Of a stretch of DNA of 64,000 nt, positions 34,000 through 43,212 are shown piece after piece. Under the pieces are notes generated by a model, which did no database searches, had not been told where the DNA came from, and saw nothing but the letters and a program-made list of their open reading frames with translations. Source of the DNA: JACVRW01 sp963827065 (GTDB taxonomy: Bacteria > Actinomycetota > Thermoleophilia > Solirubrobacterales > Thermoleophilaceae); assembly GCA_963827065.1 (NCBI GenBank), contig CAWGZM010000010.1, positions 62,001 through 126,000 on the forward strand, read 5' to 3'. Positions within the stretch are counted from its first letter, which is position 1. Every line of letters starts with the position of its first letter. A program made the translations under genes and the position numbers.

Positions 34000-36333
34000 C
34001 TAGGCCTCGACTTCCGCGGCTTCGCCGCGGCGCCGCGAGCCGCGCAGCTGCACCGGTGAGGCGTGCAGGGCGCGTACGCGCAGGTCCTTCCATGTCATTC
34101 CCTCGCGCACCAGCGCCGGCATTCCCATCGCGAGCGCCGTGGCGATCTCGACCGCCTGCAGGATGATCCCGTAGGCGAGCGCGTCCGTCTTCCCGACGCC
34201 GTAGGCGGACAGCACGGCGACGCAGGCAGCCTGGAAGACGCCGAGGTTCGAGGGCGTGACGGGCAGCGCGGCGGTGACGTTGACGGCGAACAGGACTGCC
34301 GCGGCGGCACCAATGCCGGCGCGCTCGTCGAGCCCGAGCGCGACGAGCAGCAGGTAGCAGGCGAGCCACTGGAGCGCCCAGGCGGCGAGCTGGTTGAGCG
34401 AGGCCCAGCTCGCGAGCTTCGGCTTGCGGAAGACCTCGAGGCCGGTCCGGACCTGAAGCATGGCGCGGCGGGCGCTGGCTGCGGCCTGCTGGACGCGCTG
34501 GAAGCGGGTCGGCTTGCCGCGGCGCAGGATCCAGGGCGCCGACAGGACGAGCACGAGCAGAACCACCGGGACGATCGTGGCGACCACGAGCGCGTCCTCG
34601 TTGCCCTTGAAGAGCCCGACCGTCGCGAACATGACGCTTCCGAGCACGGCGAGCGCGAGGATGTTGAGCATCGTCTGCGAGACCATCGTCCCGAGCACGA
34701 CGGGGAAGCGCTCGCGCATTCGGCCCACGCGCCGCGACAGGATCAACGCGCGAGAGGGCTCGCCGAGCCGGGCCGGAAGGGTGGCGGACATGAGCACGCC
34801 GATCATGGTGGCCCGGGCGGTGTCGCGGCGCCGGACGCGGATGCCGGGCATCGCCGCACGCAGAATCGCGTGCCACGCCTCGGCGCGCAGCAGCATCGAG
34901 GCGCACATGAGCGCAAAGCCGGCCAGCACCCATACGGGCGTGGCGGCGAACAGCGCGCGGCCGATCGATTCGAGTCCGATCCGTTGCAGCGCGAGCGCGG
35001 TGAGGCCCACACCCGCGACGGCGCCGGCGCCCACCACGACCCGGCGCGCCACCTTGGCCGCGCGCTTGCGGCCCGCGGCGGGGACGGTCGGCTCGAGCGA
35101 AGGGAGACGCCGCGGCGGGACGCGCGGGCCGGGCTCGGTCGGCTGAACGCCGACGCGCCGCGCCACGTGCTCGCGACGACTTGCCGGAGCCGGCGCCTCC
35201 AGCGCCTGCTCGTAGACCTCGGAGACCTCGGCCGCCACCTGCGGCCAGGCAAAGCGCTCCGCGCTGCGGCGCGCGTTCGCGGCCATGCGCATGCGCCGTG
35301 CCGGGTCGAGCGCCAGGCTGCGCAGCGACTCGCCGAGCTCGACGGCGTCGCCGACGGGAACGAGCAGGCCGTCCTGACCGTCGGTGACCACGTCGCTGTA
35401 GCCCGCGATCGCCGAGGCGACAACCGGGGTGCCGGACGCGAACGCCTCCGTCAGAACCATGCCGAAGCTCTCGCCACCGAGCGACGGCGCGCAGAGGAGA
35501 TCCGCCTCACCGAGCAGCCGCCATTTCTCCTCGTCGTCCACGCGGCCCGCCACCTCGACGCCGTCGCGCTCGAGCAGGAGCGGCTCGACCTCGGTCTCGG
35601 TCGCTCCCGCGACGGTCAGGCGCGCCCTGATGCCGGCGCCGCGCAGCGCCTCGAACGCGCGCAGCAGAACCGGCAGGCCCTTGCGCGCCTCCGCTCGGCC
35701 CACGAAGAGGATCTGGAGTTCGTCGTGCGGGCGGGCGCTGCTAGGCCGCGCCGCGCCCAGGTCGACCCCGTTGGGGACGATCCGGTAGCGCCCGCCGTAC
35801 CAGCGCTGCGCCGTCCAGCGTGCCGCCTCGGAGACAGCTATGCGGGCACTCAGCTTCGAGTAGAGCCGCCGCGCTCCCGCGACGTTGGCGGTGAAGTGCC
35901 CCACGAGGGCGCTCGTCGAATAGGTGTGGAACGTCGCGACCGTCGGCACCCGCGCGGTTTCGGTGGCATACCAGGAGACGTACGGCGCGTTGGGCTCGTG
36001 CACATGGACGAGGTCGTAGCCGCCCGTGCGCAGCTCGCGGCCGAGCCTGCCGACCGTCTCGGGGAAGACCGCGAGATTCGATACCGCGCCGTTCAGGGGT
36101 AGCCCCGCCGTGCGCCCAAGCGGGATCAGGTGGTCGGGCATCGGCCGCGCCTGCGGGGCCGCTCCGCGGTGAAGGAAACGCGCGAGGCGGTCGTCGGGGT
36201 CGTACGGCGCCAGCAGCCGCACCTCGTGTCCGGCCTCGAGGAGCTGCTCGGAGAGCGCCTCCGCGTGGCGCCCGACCCCACCCGGATACGTGTACGAGTA
36301 GGGCGATATCAGGGCTACGCGCACCCGGCCCAT
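34000..36333 (-). CDS. fusion of GT4 glycosyltransferase (PimA-like) and UPF0104/LPG-synthase-type membrane domain
   Basis: A 777-residue two-part protein. Residues 1-385 form a GT-B glycosyltransferase of family 4 with the GGVGRHAEAL N-terminal loop, HVHEPNAPYVSW, and the donor-site FGMVLTEAFASGTPVVAS (E-x7-E type), resembling the phosphatidylinositol mannosyltransferase PimA. A basic Pro-rich linker follows. Residues 425-745 hold about eight TM helices of the UPF0104/AglD/LPG-synthase TM family, including MLLRAEAWHAILR and TPSNLGVFQAA. Such TM proteins are proposed flippases or lipid handlers, so the fusion may glycosylate and flip the same lipid. ATG 36333 is preferred over a GTG at 36345. 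Confidence 0.9.
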   Translation of the reverse strand: MGRVRVALISPYSYTYPGGVGRHAEALSEQLLEAGHEVRLLAPYDPDDRLARFLHRGAAPQARPMPDHLIPLGRTAGLPLNGAVSNLAVFPETVGRLGRELRTGGYDLVHVHEPNAPYVSWYATETARVPTVATFHTYSTSALVGHFTANVAGARRLYSKLSARIAVSEAARWTAQRWYGGRYRIVPNGVDLGAARPSSARPHDELQILFVGRAEARKGLPVLLRAFEALRGAGIRARLTVAGATETEVEPLLLERDGVEVAGRVDDEEKWRLLGEADLLCAPSLGGESFGMVLTEAFASGTPVVASAIAGYSDVVTDGQDGLLVPVGDAVELGESLRSLALDPARRMRMAANARRSAERFAWPQVAAEVSEVYEQALEAPAPASRREHVARRVGVQPTEPGPRVPPRRLPSLEPTVPAAGRKRAAKVARRVVVGAGAVAGVGLTALALQRIGLESIGRALFAATPVWVLAGFALMCASMLLRAEAWHAILRAAMPGIRVRRRDTARATMIGVLMSATLPARLGEPSRALILSRRVGRMRERFPVVLGTMVSQTMLNILALAVLGSVMFATVGLFKGNEDALVVATIVPVVLLVLVLSAPWILRRGKPTRFQRVQQAAASARRAMLQVRTGLEVFRKPKLASWASLNQLAAWALQWLACYLLLVALGLDERAGIGAAAAVLFAVNVTAALPVTPSNLGVFQAACVAVLSAYGVGKTDALAYGIILQAVEIATALAMGMPALVREGMTWKDLRVRALHASPVQLRGSRRRGEAAEVEA

Positions 36334-36354
36334 CCTATAGGCCACACTTGACGA

Positions 36355-37059
36355 GTGACCGAGGCGCGCAACTACGTGAAATACACCTTTCTCAAGGTGG
36401 ATGCCGCTTGGAGGCGGCGTTCAGCGGCGGAGCGGGCGGCAGACAAGGCCGAGTTCGCGGCCGCCTGCAACGAATTTTCCAGCACCCACTACCTGCGCGC
36501 CTACTCGCTCGTCGGCACGCGCGGCGACTGCGACCTGCTCGTCCGGGCGATCGCGCCGTCGCTCGATCCGATCCACGAGCTGCACGTGCTGCTGAACCAG
36601 AGCGGCCTGATGCGCTGGGCGGACGTGCCGCACTCATACCTCGCGTTGACGAAGGAGTCGCCCTACTCGGACCAGCCGGACCAGCCGCTGGCCCCGCGCG
36701 ACGGCGCCGACTCGAAGTACCTGATCGTCTATCCCATGTGGAAGAAGCGCGAGTGGTACATGCTCTCCGCCGAGGAGCGGATGAGGGTGATGCGCGACCA
36801 CATCGCCGTGGCGCGCCGCTTCACCGGCATCGAGACGAACACCGCCTACTCGTTCGGGCTCGATGACCAGGAGTTCGTGGTCGCCTTCGACGCCGACGAT
36901 CCATCCGAGTTCCTCGACCTCGTGCAGGAGCTCCGCTCGACGGAGTCGAGCGCCTACACGGCCTCCGAGACCCCGATCTTCACCTGCATCCGCTCGTCGG
37001 TCGAGCGCGCCCTCGACGCGCTCGACGGCGAGCACGCCAGGGTCAGCGCGCCGGCGTAG
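36355..37059 (+). CDS. hemQ: coproheme decarboxylase HemQ (chlorite dismutase family)
   Basis: A 234-residue member of the chlorite dismutase fold. The decarboxylase-type YPMWKKREWY segment near residues 125-134 holds the catalytic Tyr region, and the candidate proximal His is in RDHIAVARR, followed by YSFGLDDQEFVVAFD. HemQ converts coproheme III to heme b in the Gram-positive heme pathway used by actinobacteria. No distal Arg of true chlorite dismutases is evident, so detoxification of chlorite is unlikely. The GTG start at 36355 lies only 21 bp from the divergent fusion gene, with the palindrome CCTATAGG in the gap as a possible -10. The 3' end overlaps fprA by 17 bases. Confidence 0.9.
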   Translation: MTEARNYVKYTFLKVDAAWRRRSAAERAADKAEFAAACNEFSSTHYLRAYSLVGTRGDCDLLVRAIAPSLDPIHELHVLLNQSGLMRWADVPHSYLALTKESPYSDQPDQPLAPRDGADSKYLIVYPMWKKREWYMLSAEERMRVMRDHIAVARRFTGIETNTAYSFGLDDQEFVVAFDADDPSEFLDLVQELRSTESSAYTASETPIFTCIRSSVERALDALDGEHARVSAPA

Positions 37060-38461
37060 GAGCTTCCTTCGAAGCCTCGAGCAGGTCCTCGAAGCTGCAC
37101 AGCTTGACGCGCGGCCGGCCGTGGGGCTCGCCGGCCGAGCGCTCGGCCTCGTCGATCGCCTGCCAGCCGACGTACGACACGGCGTCGGGCTGGCGCTCTG
37201 CGATCAGGGCGTCGAGCGAGTCGCGGTCGGGGTCGGCCGGCGCCGGCAGGCGGCCCGCGTCGAGATCCTCGAGGACCATGTCGACCGTCTCCTGGGCATC
37301 GCGCTTGTTGGTGCCGATGATGCCCGTCGGCCCGCGCTTGATCCAGCCGACGACGTACTCGCCCGGCAGCGGGCCGTCGTCACCGATCACGCGCCCGCCG
37401 TCGTTCGGGATCACCGCGTGGCGCTCGTCGAAGGGGAGGCCCTCGAGCGGTGTCCCGCGGTAGCCGATCGAGCGGAACACGAGCCCGCACTCGATCTCCT
37501 CGGTGGTCGGGCCCGGGCTCGGGCGCAGCTCGCCGCGGTCGTTGACGGTCAGCTCGTTGTGGCAGATGCGGATGCCCTCGACCCGCTCCGAGCCGAGGAT
37601 CTCGACCGGCGAGACGAGGAAGCGCAGCACGATCCGGCGACGCTTGCCCTCAGGCACGCGCTTCGAGTACTCATGCAGGATCGTGACGTTCCTCTTCGCG
37701 GTCGCGTGGGCCGTCTCGGACTCGATGAAGGCGCGCGAGAGCGGGTCGAGCTCCGCGTCGCCGGGGTCGACGATCACGTCCGCGTCCGTCATGTCGCCCA
37801 GCTCGAGCAGCTCGGGGTTCGTGAAGGCCGCCTGGGCCGGGCCGCGCCGGCCGAGCACGACGATCTCGTGGACGTTCGAGTCGGCCAGCACGTCGAGCGC
37901 GTGGTCGGCGACGTCGGTGGCGGCGAGCTCCTCGCGCGTGAGCGCGAGCATCCGCGCCACGTCGGCCGCGACGTTGCCGTTGCCCACCACGACCGCGCGC
38001 TCGGCCGAGAGGTCGAACTCGAGGTCGCGGTAGTCAGGGTGGCCGTTGTACCAGGCGACGAACTCGGTGGCGGCCCAGCTGCCCGGCAGGTCCTCGCCAG
38101 GGATGCCCATGCGCCGGTCGGTCTGGGCGCCGACGGCGTAGATCACGACGTGGTAGCGGCTCGTCAGGTCGTCGTGGCTCAGGTCGCGGCCGAGCTCGAC
38201 GTTGCCGTAGAAGCGGAACTCGGGATGCGCGGCGGTCTTCTCATAGACGCGCGAGACCGCCTTGATGTTGGGGTGGTCCGGGGCGACGCCGCCGCGCACG
38301 AGCCCCCAGGGAGTCGGCAGCCGGTCGAAGACGTCAACCTGGGCCGCGAGGTCCGGATGCGACTTCGACTTCAGCAGGTGTCCGGCCGCGTAGAAGCCCG
38401 ACGGCCCGGAGCCGACGATCGCAACGCGAAGCGGATTATCGGGGGTGCCGATGGCTGCCAT
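37043..38461 (-). CDS. fprA: ferredoxin/adrenodoxin-type NADP+ reductase (FprA-like)
   Basis: A 472-residue flavoprotein of the adrenodoxin reductase type: FAD-binding VAIVGSGPSGFYAA near the N-terminus, LPTPWGLVRGGVAPDHP, NADP-binding VVVGNGNVAADVARML, and the C-terminal GEYVVGWIKRGPTGIIGTNK. The enzyme passes electrons between NADPH and ferredoxin, for example to P450s or reductive pathways. ATG 38461 has GGAGG six bases upstream. It overlaps hemQ convergently, so no terminator lies between them. The last roughly 70 residues extend past the conserved domain, as in many actinobacterial FprA proteins. Confidence 0.93.
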   Translation of the reverse strand: MAAIGTPDNPLRVAIVGSGPSGFYAAGHLLKSKSHPDLAAQVDVFDRLPTPWGLVRGGVAPDHPNIKAVSRVYEKTAAHPEFRFYGNVELGRDLSHDDLTSRYHVVIYAVGAQTDRRMGIPGEDLPGSWAATEFVAWYNGHPDYRDLEFDLSAERAVVVGNGNVAADVARMLALTREELAATDVADHALDVLADSNVHEIVVLGRRGPAQAAFTNPELLELGDMTDADVIVDPGDAELDPLSRAFIESETAHATAKRNVTILHEYSKRVPEGKRRRIVLRFLVSPVEILGSERVEGIRICHNELTVNDRGELRPSPGPTTEEIECGLVFRSIGYRGTPLEGLPFDERHAVIPNDGGRVIGDDGPLPGEYVVGWIKRGPTGIIGTNKRDAQETVDMVLEDLDAGRLPAPADPDRDSLDALIAERQPDAVSYVGWQAIDEAERSAGEPHGRPRVKLCSFEDLLEASKEAPTPAR

Positions 38462-38508
38462 GAGTCCTCCAGCGGGGCCGGGCGAGGGCCGGTCCCGGGC
38501 TGGCGACT

Positions 38509-39402
38509 CTAGCGACCAGCAGGCGGTGCGAACGGGCCCGAGGCGTCCTCGGAGCCCTCTTCCGGCGCGCTCTGATGCTCGTCCTGGTCGCCCATGACGA
38601 GGTCGATCGCGGAGACGGTCTCGACCGACCGGACGACGAGGGGCGACTCCTCCGCGACGGGCTCCGGAAGGGGCTCGGGATCCTCCCCGAGGATCGGCTC
38701 GAACGGGGCTTCCGCTTCCGGCTCCTCGTCGACGACGGGCTCCTCTTCGACGGGGGGCTCCTTGTCGACAACAGGCTCCTCGTCGACGACGGGCTCCTCG
38801 ACCGTGACCGGCTCCTCGAGCACCGGCAACGTCACCGCCGGCGTGCTGAGCTTTGCCGGCACGATCGGCGCGGCCGCGACCGTCGGCGAAACCTGGGGGA
38901 CCGGGGCGGCCGGCGCGCTCGCGTCCACCACGATCGTGCCTCCGGCCATGTCGCCGAGGCGCTGCCGGCGCTTGCCGGAGACGACCATCACGACGAGGCC
39001 GACCAGGTACAGGCCGATTCCGTCGACCACACGCAGGACGGTGCGGACCGCGATCTCGCCCATGCCCGCCTCGCCGCCGTCGGCGCGCACGACGCGCAGC
39101 CGCATAAGGCGCTTGCCGAGCGTCTGACCGCCGCCCGACTCGCAGGCGAAGTAGTAGTAGAGCGCCCACGCCGTCGTGAGCAGGTAGAGGCCCGATCCGA
39201 CCTCATCGCGCGCGGACCCGCTTCCACTCGGAAGCGCGTCGGCCGCGAACAGGATCAGGGCCGCGCCGGCTGCGACGACGACCAGGTCGATCAGGCCTGC
39301 GAGGACGCGGCGGTTGTCGAGCTGCGGGCCGGTGGTGGACAGGGCGGGAGCGTGGGCGATCGCGTTCATCCTCATCTGGATCGGCAGGTCCATGCGGCTC
39401 AT
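38509..39402 (-). CDS. RDD-family membrane protein with long acidic tail
   Basis: A 297-residue protein. Residues 28-160 are an RDD domain with three hydrophobic segments and the conserved LDNRRVLAGLIDLVV and GGQTLGKRLMRLRVV. From about residue 190 the chain becomes very acidic, with an imperfect VVDEEPVV/PVEEEPVVDEEP repeat, and should be disordered and cytoplasmic. RDD proteins have been linked to Na+/H+ antiport and other transport, but most are uncharacterised. The start is uncertain: ATG 39402, with further in-frame ATGs within 35 bases. It is divergent from the Ppx/GppA gene. Confidence 0.85.
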   Translation of the reverse strand: MSRMDLPIQMRMNAIAHAPALSTTGPQLDNRRVLAGLIDLVVVAAGAALILFAADALPSGSGSARDEVGSGLYLLTTAWALYYYFACESGGGQTLGKRLMRLRVVRADGGEAGMGEIAVRTVLRVVDGIGLYLVGLVVMVVSGKRRQRLGDMAGGTIVVDASAPAAPVPQVSPTVAAAPIVPAKLSTPAVTLPVLEEPVTVEEPVVDEEPVVDKEPPVEEEPVVDEEPEAEAPFEPILGEDPEPLPEPVAEESPLVVRSVETVSAIDLVMGDQDEHQSAPEEGSEDASGPFAPPAGR

Positions 39403-39464
39403 TTAGACCTGGAAGCGACCACATGGACGGGGCGCAGCGCCGCCCGAGCGCCGCAGAGGCGATG

Positions 39465-40988
39465 ATGGCGCCCGTGGAACGCGTGGCGGTCGTCGACATG
39501 GGCTCGAACTCCTGGCGCCTCGTCGTGTACGGCTACGAGCCCGGCACGCCCTGGTGGAGCCTCGTGGACGAGATCCGCGAGGCGGTGCGGATCAGCGCCG
39601 GCCTGGGCGAGGGAAACAAGGTCCTTCGGCCGGAGCGCGTCGAGCTCGCCCTGCACACCGCCGCGGTCTTCTCGTCCTTCTGCCGCGCGCGCGGCATCGA
39701 CCGGATCGAGGCGGTCGCGACGAGCGCCATCCGCGACGCCGACAACGGCCCCGAGCTGCTCGACCGGATCCGTGAGCAGACCGGGCTGACCGCGCGCGTC
39801 ATCAGCGGCAGCGAGGAGGCGCGCTACGGCTGGCTCGCGATCGCCAACTCGACGACGATCGAGGACGGCTTCGGCCTCGACATGGGCGGCGGCAGCATCC
39901 AGACGCTTCGGCTCGAGGGACGCCGGCTCGCGACGGCGGCATCGCTGCCGCTCGGCTCGGTGCGCGTGAGCGAGGAGTTCCTGCCGGGCGAGAGGGCGAC
40001 CGACAAGGGGATGAAGGCCCTCCGCAAGCGCGTCTCCGGCGAGCTCGGCGAGCTCGGCTGGTGGAGGGGCGGCGGGCGGCTCGTCGGTATCGGGGGAACG
40101 ATCCGCAACCTCGCCGCCGCCGCAATGAAGCGCCTCGACCTGCCGGACATCGACGTCCAGGGCTTCGAGCTGACCCGCGACGCCCTCGAGGCGCTCATCG
40201 AGGAGCTCGCCGCCCGGCCCGCGTCGAAGCGCGGCGGGGTCAGCGGCATCAAGCCCGATCGTGGCGACGTGATACTCGGCGGCGCGCTCGTGCTCGCCGC
40301 GACACTCGACCACGGCGGCTTTGACGCCATCGAGGTCACGGAAGCCGGCCTTCGCGAGGGCATCTTCTTCGAGCGCCTGCTCGGCCAGCGTGCGCTCTTC
40401 ATGGACGTCCGCCAGGAGTCGGTCGAGAACCTCGCCCACCGCTTCGAGACGGACCATGAGCACGTCCACCACGTCGCGTCGCTCTCGCTCGCGATGTTCG
40501 ACGGCCTCGCCGCCGCCGGCCTGCACGAGCTGGGCGCCGCCGAGCGCGAGCTCCTGTGGGCCGCCTGCATCCTGCACGACATCGGCACCGCCATCGACTA
40601 CGACGATCACCACCGTCACTCGCAGTACCTGATCCTGAATGCCGGCCTGCCCGGCTACAGCCCGCGCGAGCTGATCCTGATCGGGCTGATCGCGCGCTAC
40701 CACCGCAAGGGCGAGCCCGACGCCTCGCAGCTCGGCGATCTCGCGGACGCCGGCGACGCGGCGCGGCTCGGCGTCCTCTGCGGCGTGATCAGGCTGGCCG
40801 AGCAGCTCGAGCGCAGCCGCGACCGCTCGATCCGCGCGGTCAGCGTCGGGACGGCAAACGGGGTGGTCGAGCTGACGGCGTCGGCCGCGCCCGACGGCGA
40901 CCCGAGCGTGCCGATCTGGGCCGCGCGGCGCAACTCCGAGCTGCTCGCCGAGGCGATCGGGCGCCCGCTCGAGATCCAGACGCGCTAG
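39465..40988 (+). CDS. ppx: Ppx/GppA phosphatase with C-terminal HD domain
   Basis: A 507-residue protein. The N-terminal 300 residues are the ASKHA-fold exopolyphosphatase/pppGpp phosphatase domain with phosphate-binding DMGSNSWRLVVY and GLDMGGGSIQ and the catalytic Glu region GSEEARYGW. The C-terminal 200 residues are an HD-type domain with HVHHVASL, CILHDIGTAIDY and HHRHSQYLI. It hydrolyses polyphosphate and/or the gamma phosphate of pppGpp, so a stress role is likely. ATG 39465 was chosen because AGAGG lies just upstream and the domain starts ten residues later; ATG 39423 would add 14 residues. Its stop overlaps the convergent gene's stop as CTAG. Confidence 0.92.
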   Translation: MAPVERVAVVDMGSNSWRLVVYGYEPGTPWWSLVDEIREAVRISAGLGEGNKVLRPERVELALHTAAVFSSFCRARGIDRIEAVATSAIRDADNGPELLDRIREQTGLTARVISGSEEARYGWLAIANSTTIEDGFGLDMGGGSIQTLRLEGRRLATAASLPLGSVRVSEEFLPGERATDKGMKALRKRVSGELGELGWWRGGGRLVGIGGTIRNLAAAAMKRLDLPDIDVQGFELTRDALEALIEELAARPASKRGGVSGIKPDRGDVILGGALVLAATLDHGGFDAIEVTEAGLREGIFFERLLGQRALFMDVRQESVENLAHRFETDHEHVHHVASLSLAMFDGLAAAGLHELGAAERELLWAACILHDIGTAIDYDDHHRHSQYLILNAGLPGYSPRELILIGLIARYHRKGEPDASQLGDLADAGDAARLGVLCGVIRLAEQLERSRDRSIRAVSVGTANGVVELTASAAPDGDPSVPIWAARRNSELLAEAIGRPLEIQTR

Positions 40989-41794
40989 GCGAGCGTCGTC
41001 GCAAGCACGCCGAGCCGCTCGGAGCTGATCACGACCTGGTCGCCCGGCGCGAGCCAGACCTTCGGGTCGCGCAGGCTGCCGACGCCCGCCGGCGTGCCCG
41101 TCGAGACCATGTCGCCGGGCTCGAGCGTCATCAGCATGGAGAGATAGGCGACGAGCACAGGAATCGAGTGGACGAGGTCCGCGGTCGTCCCCTGCTGCAT
41201 GACCTCGCCGTTCAGGCGCAGGTCGAACTCGATGGCGTCGGGCGGCCCGGTCTCGTCCGGCGTGACGAGCGCCGGCCCGCAGGGCGCCGAGCCGTCGAAG
41301 ACCTTGCCGGGCATCCACTGGGGAGTCTTGAACTGATAGTCGCGCGCCGAGAGGTCGTTCAGCAGCGTGTAGCCGGCGATGTGATCGAGGGCGGCGTCCT
41401 CAGGGACGTCCTTGGCGCGGCGGCCGATCACAAACGCCACCTCCGCCTCGTAGTCGACGCGGCTCCACTCGGGCAGCCTGACCGTCGCTCCCGGCGCGGC
41501 CAGCGCGTTACGGAACTTCGCGAAGAAGGTCGGCAGCTTGGGCGCCTCCTCGCCCTGCTCCTCCGCATGCGCGTGGTAGTTCTGGCCGATGCAGACGATC
41601 TTGCCCGGCCGGGCGAGCGGCGGCAGCAGGGTCGCCTCCTCGAGGGCGATGCCCTCGGCGTCGACAGGCTCGGCGGAGCCGAGCCCGCCCTCCTCGAGCA
41701 GCGCGTCGAGGCTACGGTCGAAGGCGTGGGCGCGGCCGTCGCGCACCAACGCCGCACGCGGGCCGTCCTCGCCGGGAATGGTCACGAAGCGCAT
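40985..41794 (-). CDS. fumarylacetoacetate hydrolase-family protein
   Basis: A 269-residue FAH-superfamily enzyme. A short N-terminal domain precedes the barrel with CIGQNYHAHAEEQG, FFAKFRNAL, the acidic metal ligands in VDYEAEVAFVIG, LNDLSARDYQ, the loop QWMPGKVFDGSAPCGP and the terminal STGTPAGVG. The length and layout match 2-keto-3-deoxy acid hydratase/isomerase or acylpyruvase members that split C-C bonds in aromatic or sugar-acid breakdown. The substrate is not predictable here. ATG 41794 begins the conserved MRFVTIP. It is divergent from the AarF-like gene (33-bp gap). Confidence 0.92.
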   Translation of the reverse strand: MRFVTIPGEDGPRAALVRDGRAHAFDRSLDALLEEGGLGSAEPVDAEGIALEEATLLPPLARPGKIVCIGQNYHAHAEEQGEEAPKLPTFFAKFRNALAAPGATVRLPEWSRVDYEAEVAFVIGRRAKDVPEDAALDHIAGYTLLNDLSARDYQFKTPQWMPGKVFDGSAPCGPALVTPDETGPPDAIEFDLRLNGEVMQQGTTADLVHSIPVLVAYLSMLMTLEPGDMVSTGTPAGVGSLRDPKVWLAPGDQVVISSERLGVLATTLA

Positions 41795-41827
41795 CTGAAC
41801 TCGGGAGCCTATGCGTACCCTGGAGCG

Positions 41828-43210
41828 ATGCCCAAAGACCTTCCGACCGGCAGGGTGCGTCGCGCGGCGAAGGTCGGCCGGCTCGCGGGCGGACAGGCCG
41901 CGAAGGGATACGCGACCAAGGCCGCCAACCTGACCCGCGACGACGAGGGCCGGCGAAATGCGGCAGAGCGCCGCCAGATGGAGGCGGCCGAGCAGATCTT
42001 CGAGGTGCTCGGCCAGATGAAGGGCGCCGCGATGAAGGTCGGCCAGGTGGCCTCGTTCATCGACACCGGCGCCTTCCCGCCCGAGTTCCAGGAGCGCATC
42101 CAGGCGAAGCTCGCGGAGCTGCGCGACGCCGCCCCGCGGGTGTCCTTCGACAAGATGCGCAAGGTCGTCGAGAACGACCTCGGCGAGTCGCTCGGCGACG
42201 TCTTCGACGAGTTCGGCGAGGACGCCGTCGCCGCGGCCTCCATCGGCCAGGTCTACCGCGCCCGGCTCCACGACGGCCGTGACGTCGCCGTCAAGGTCCA
42301 GTACCCGGGCGTGGCGAATGCGGTTCGCGCCGACCTGCAGAACCTGGGGCTGATCATGCGCGTCGCGAAGCGGATCGCGCCGGGCATGGACGCCAAGGCC
42401 ATGACGGCGGAGATCCGCGAGCGGCTCACCGACGAGCTCGACTACGAGCACGAGGCCCAGCAGCACCGAGCCTTCTCACGGACCTGGCGGAACCACCCCT
42501 TCATCTTCATCCCGCGCGTCGTGACGGAGCTCTGCACCGAGCACGTCCTCGTGACCGAGTGGGTCGACGGCATCGGCTTCGAGGAGGTCAAGGAGCTTGA
42601 CCGGGCGACCCGCGACCGCTTCGGCGAGATCGTCTTCCGCTTCTTCTTCGGCTCGCTGTACCGCAACGGCCACTTCTCGGGCGACCCGCATCCCGGCAAC
42701 TACCGGCTCATGTCCGACGGCCGCGTGGCATTCATCGACTTCGGCATGACGAAGCGCGTCAGACGCGAGGACCTCGACGCCGAGGTCGCGGCCATCGGCG
42801 CCGCGATGGACGGCGACGTCGAGGAGCTCCACCGCCGGCTCGCGCGCATGGGCTTCTTCGACCCGGACGACGACAAGGTGACGCCTGAGGCCGTCTTCGA
42901 GCACTTCCACGACGTCACCTCCTGGTACATCGAGGACAGCGAGGTGACGATCGACCGGGCGCTCGTGAGCCAGGTGCTGATCGACTTCGGCGACCCTCGC
43001 TCGCGCCACTGGCAGCTCATGAAGCGCGAGACGATGCCGCCCCAGGCAATGCTCGCCCGGAGGATGGAGGCGCTGACGCTCGGGGTGCTCGGGCAGCTCG
43101 GCGCGACCGCGAACTGGCACCGGATCGCCCGCGAGTGGCTGTTCGACGACCCGCCCTGGACCGAGCTCGGAGCGCTCGAACACCCGTTCCACGAACGGGC
43201 GGCCGCCTAG
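41828..43210 (+). CDS. ABC1/UbiB (AarF) atypical kinase
   Basis: A 460-residue ABC1-family protein with the diagnostic features: the KxGQ motif (AMKVGQVASF), the Ala-rich loop AAASIGQVYRA replacing the usual Gly loop, VAVKVQYPG with the ATP-contacting Lys, the HFSGDPHPGNY catalytic loop and FIDFGM for metal binding. Such proteins act as ATPases or lipid-linked kinases, needed for ubiquinone synthesis in proteobacteria; in actinobacteria the role is unclear. No TM anchor is visible, unlike E. coli UbiB. ATG 41828 was chosen after GGAGCG. A glycosylase gene follows two bases later, so the two are probably co-transcribed. Confidence 0.93.
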   Translation: MPKDLPTGRVRRAAKVGRLAGGQAAKGYATKAANLTRDDEGRRNAAERRQMEAAEQIFEVLGQMKGAAMKVGQVASFIDTGAFPPEFQERIQAKLAELRDAAPRVSFDKMRKVVENDLGESLGDVFDEFGEDAVAAASIGQVYRARLHDGRDVAVKVQYPGVANAVRADLQNLGLIMRVAKRIAPGMDAKAMTAEIRERLTDELDYEHEAQQHRAFSRTWRNHPFIFIPRVVTELCTEHVLVTEWVDGIGFEEVKELDRATRDRFGEIVFRFFFGSLYRNGHFSGDPHPGNYRLMSDGRVAFIDFGMTKRVRREDLDAEVAAIGAAMDGDVEELHRRLARMGFFDPDDDKVTPEAVFEHFHDVTSWYIEDSEVTIDRALVSQVLIDFGDPRSRHWQLMKRETMPPQAMLARRMEALTLGVLGQLGATANWHRIAREWLFDDPPWTELGALEHPFHERAAA

Positions 43211-43212
43211 CG

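Noticed and set aside
40556..43210. Very long plus-strand frame covering the FAH-family gene and AarF
   Set aside because: Only the part from 41828 encodes a recognisable AarF protein; the upstream part is an antisense shadow of the FAH-family gene and ppx in another frame.
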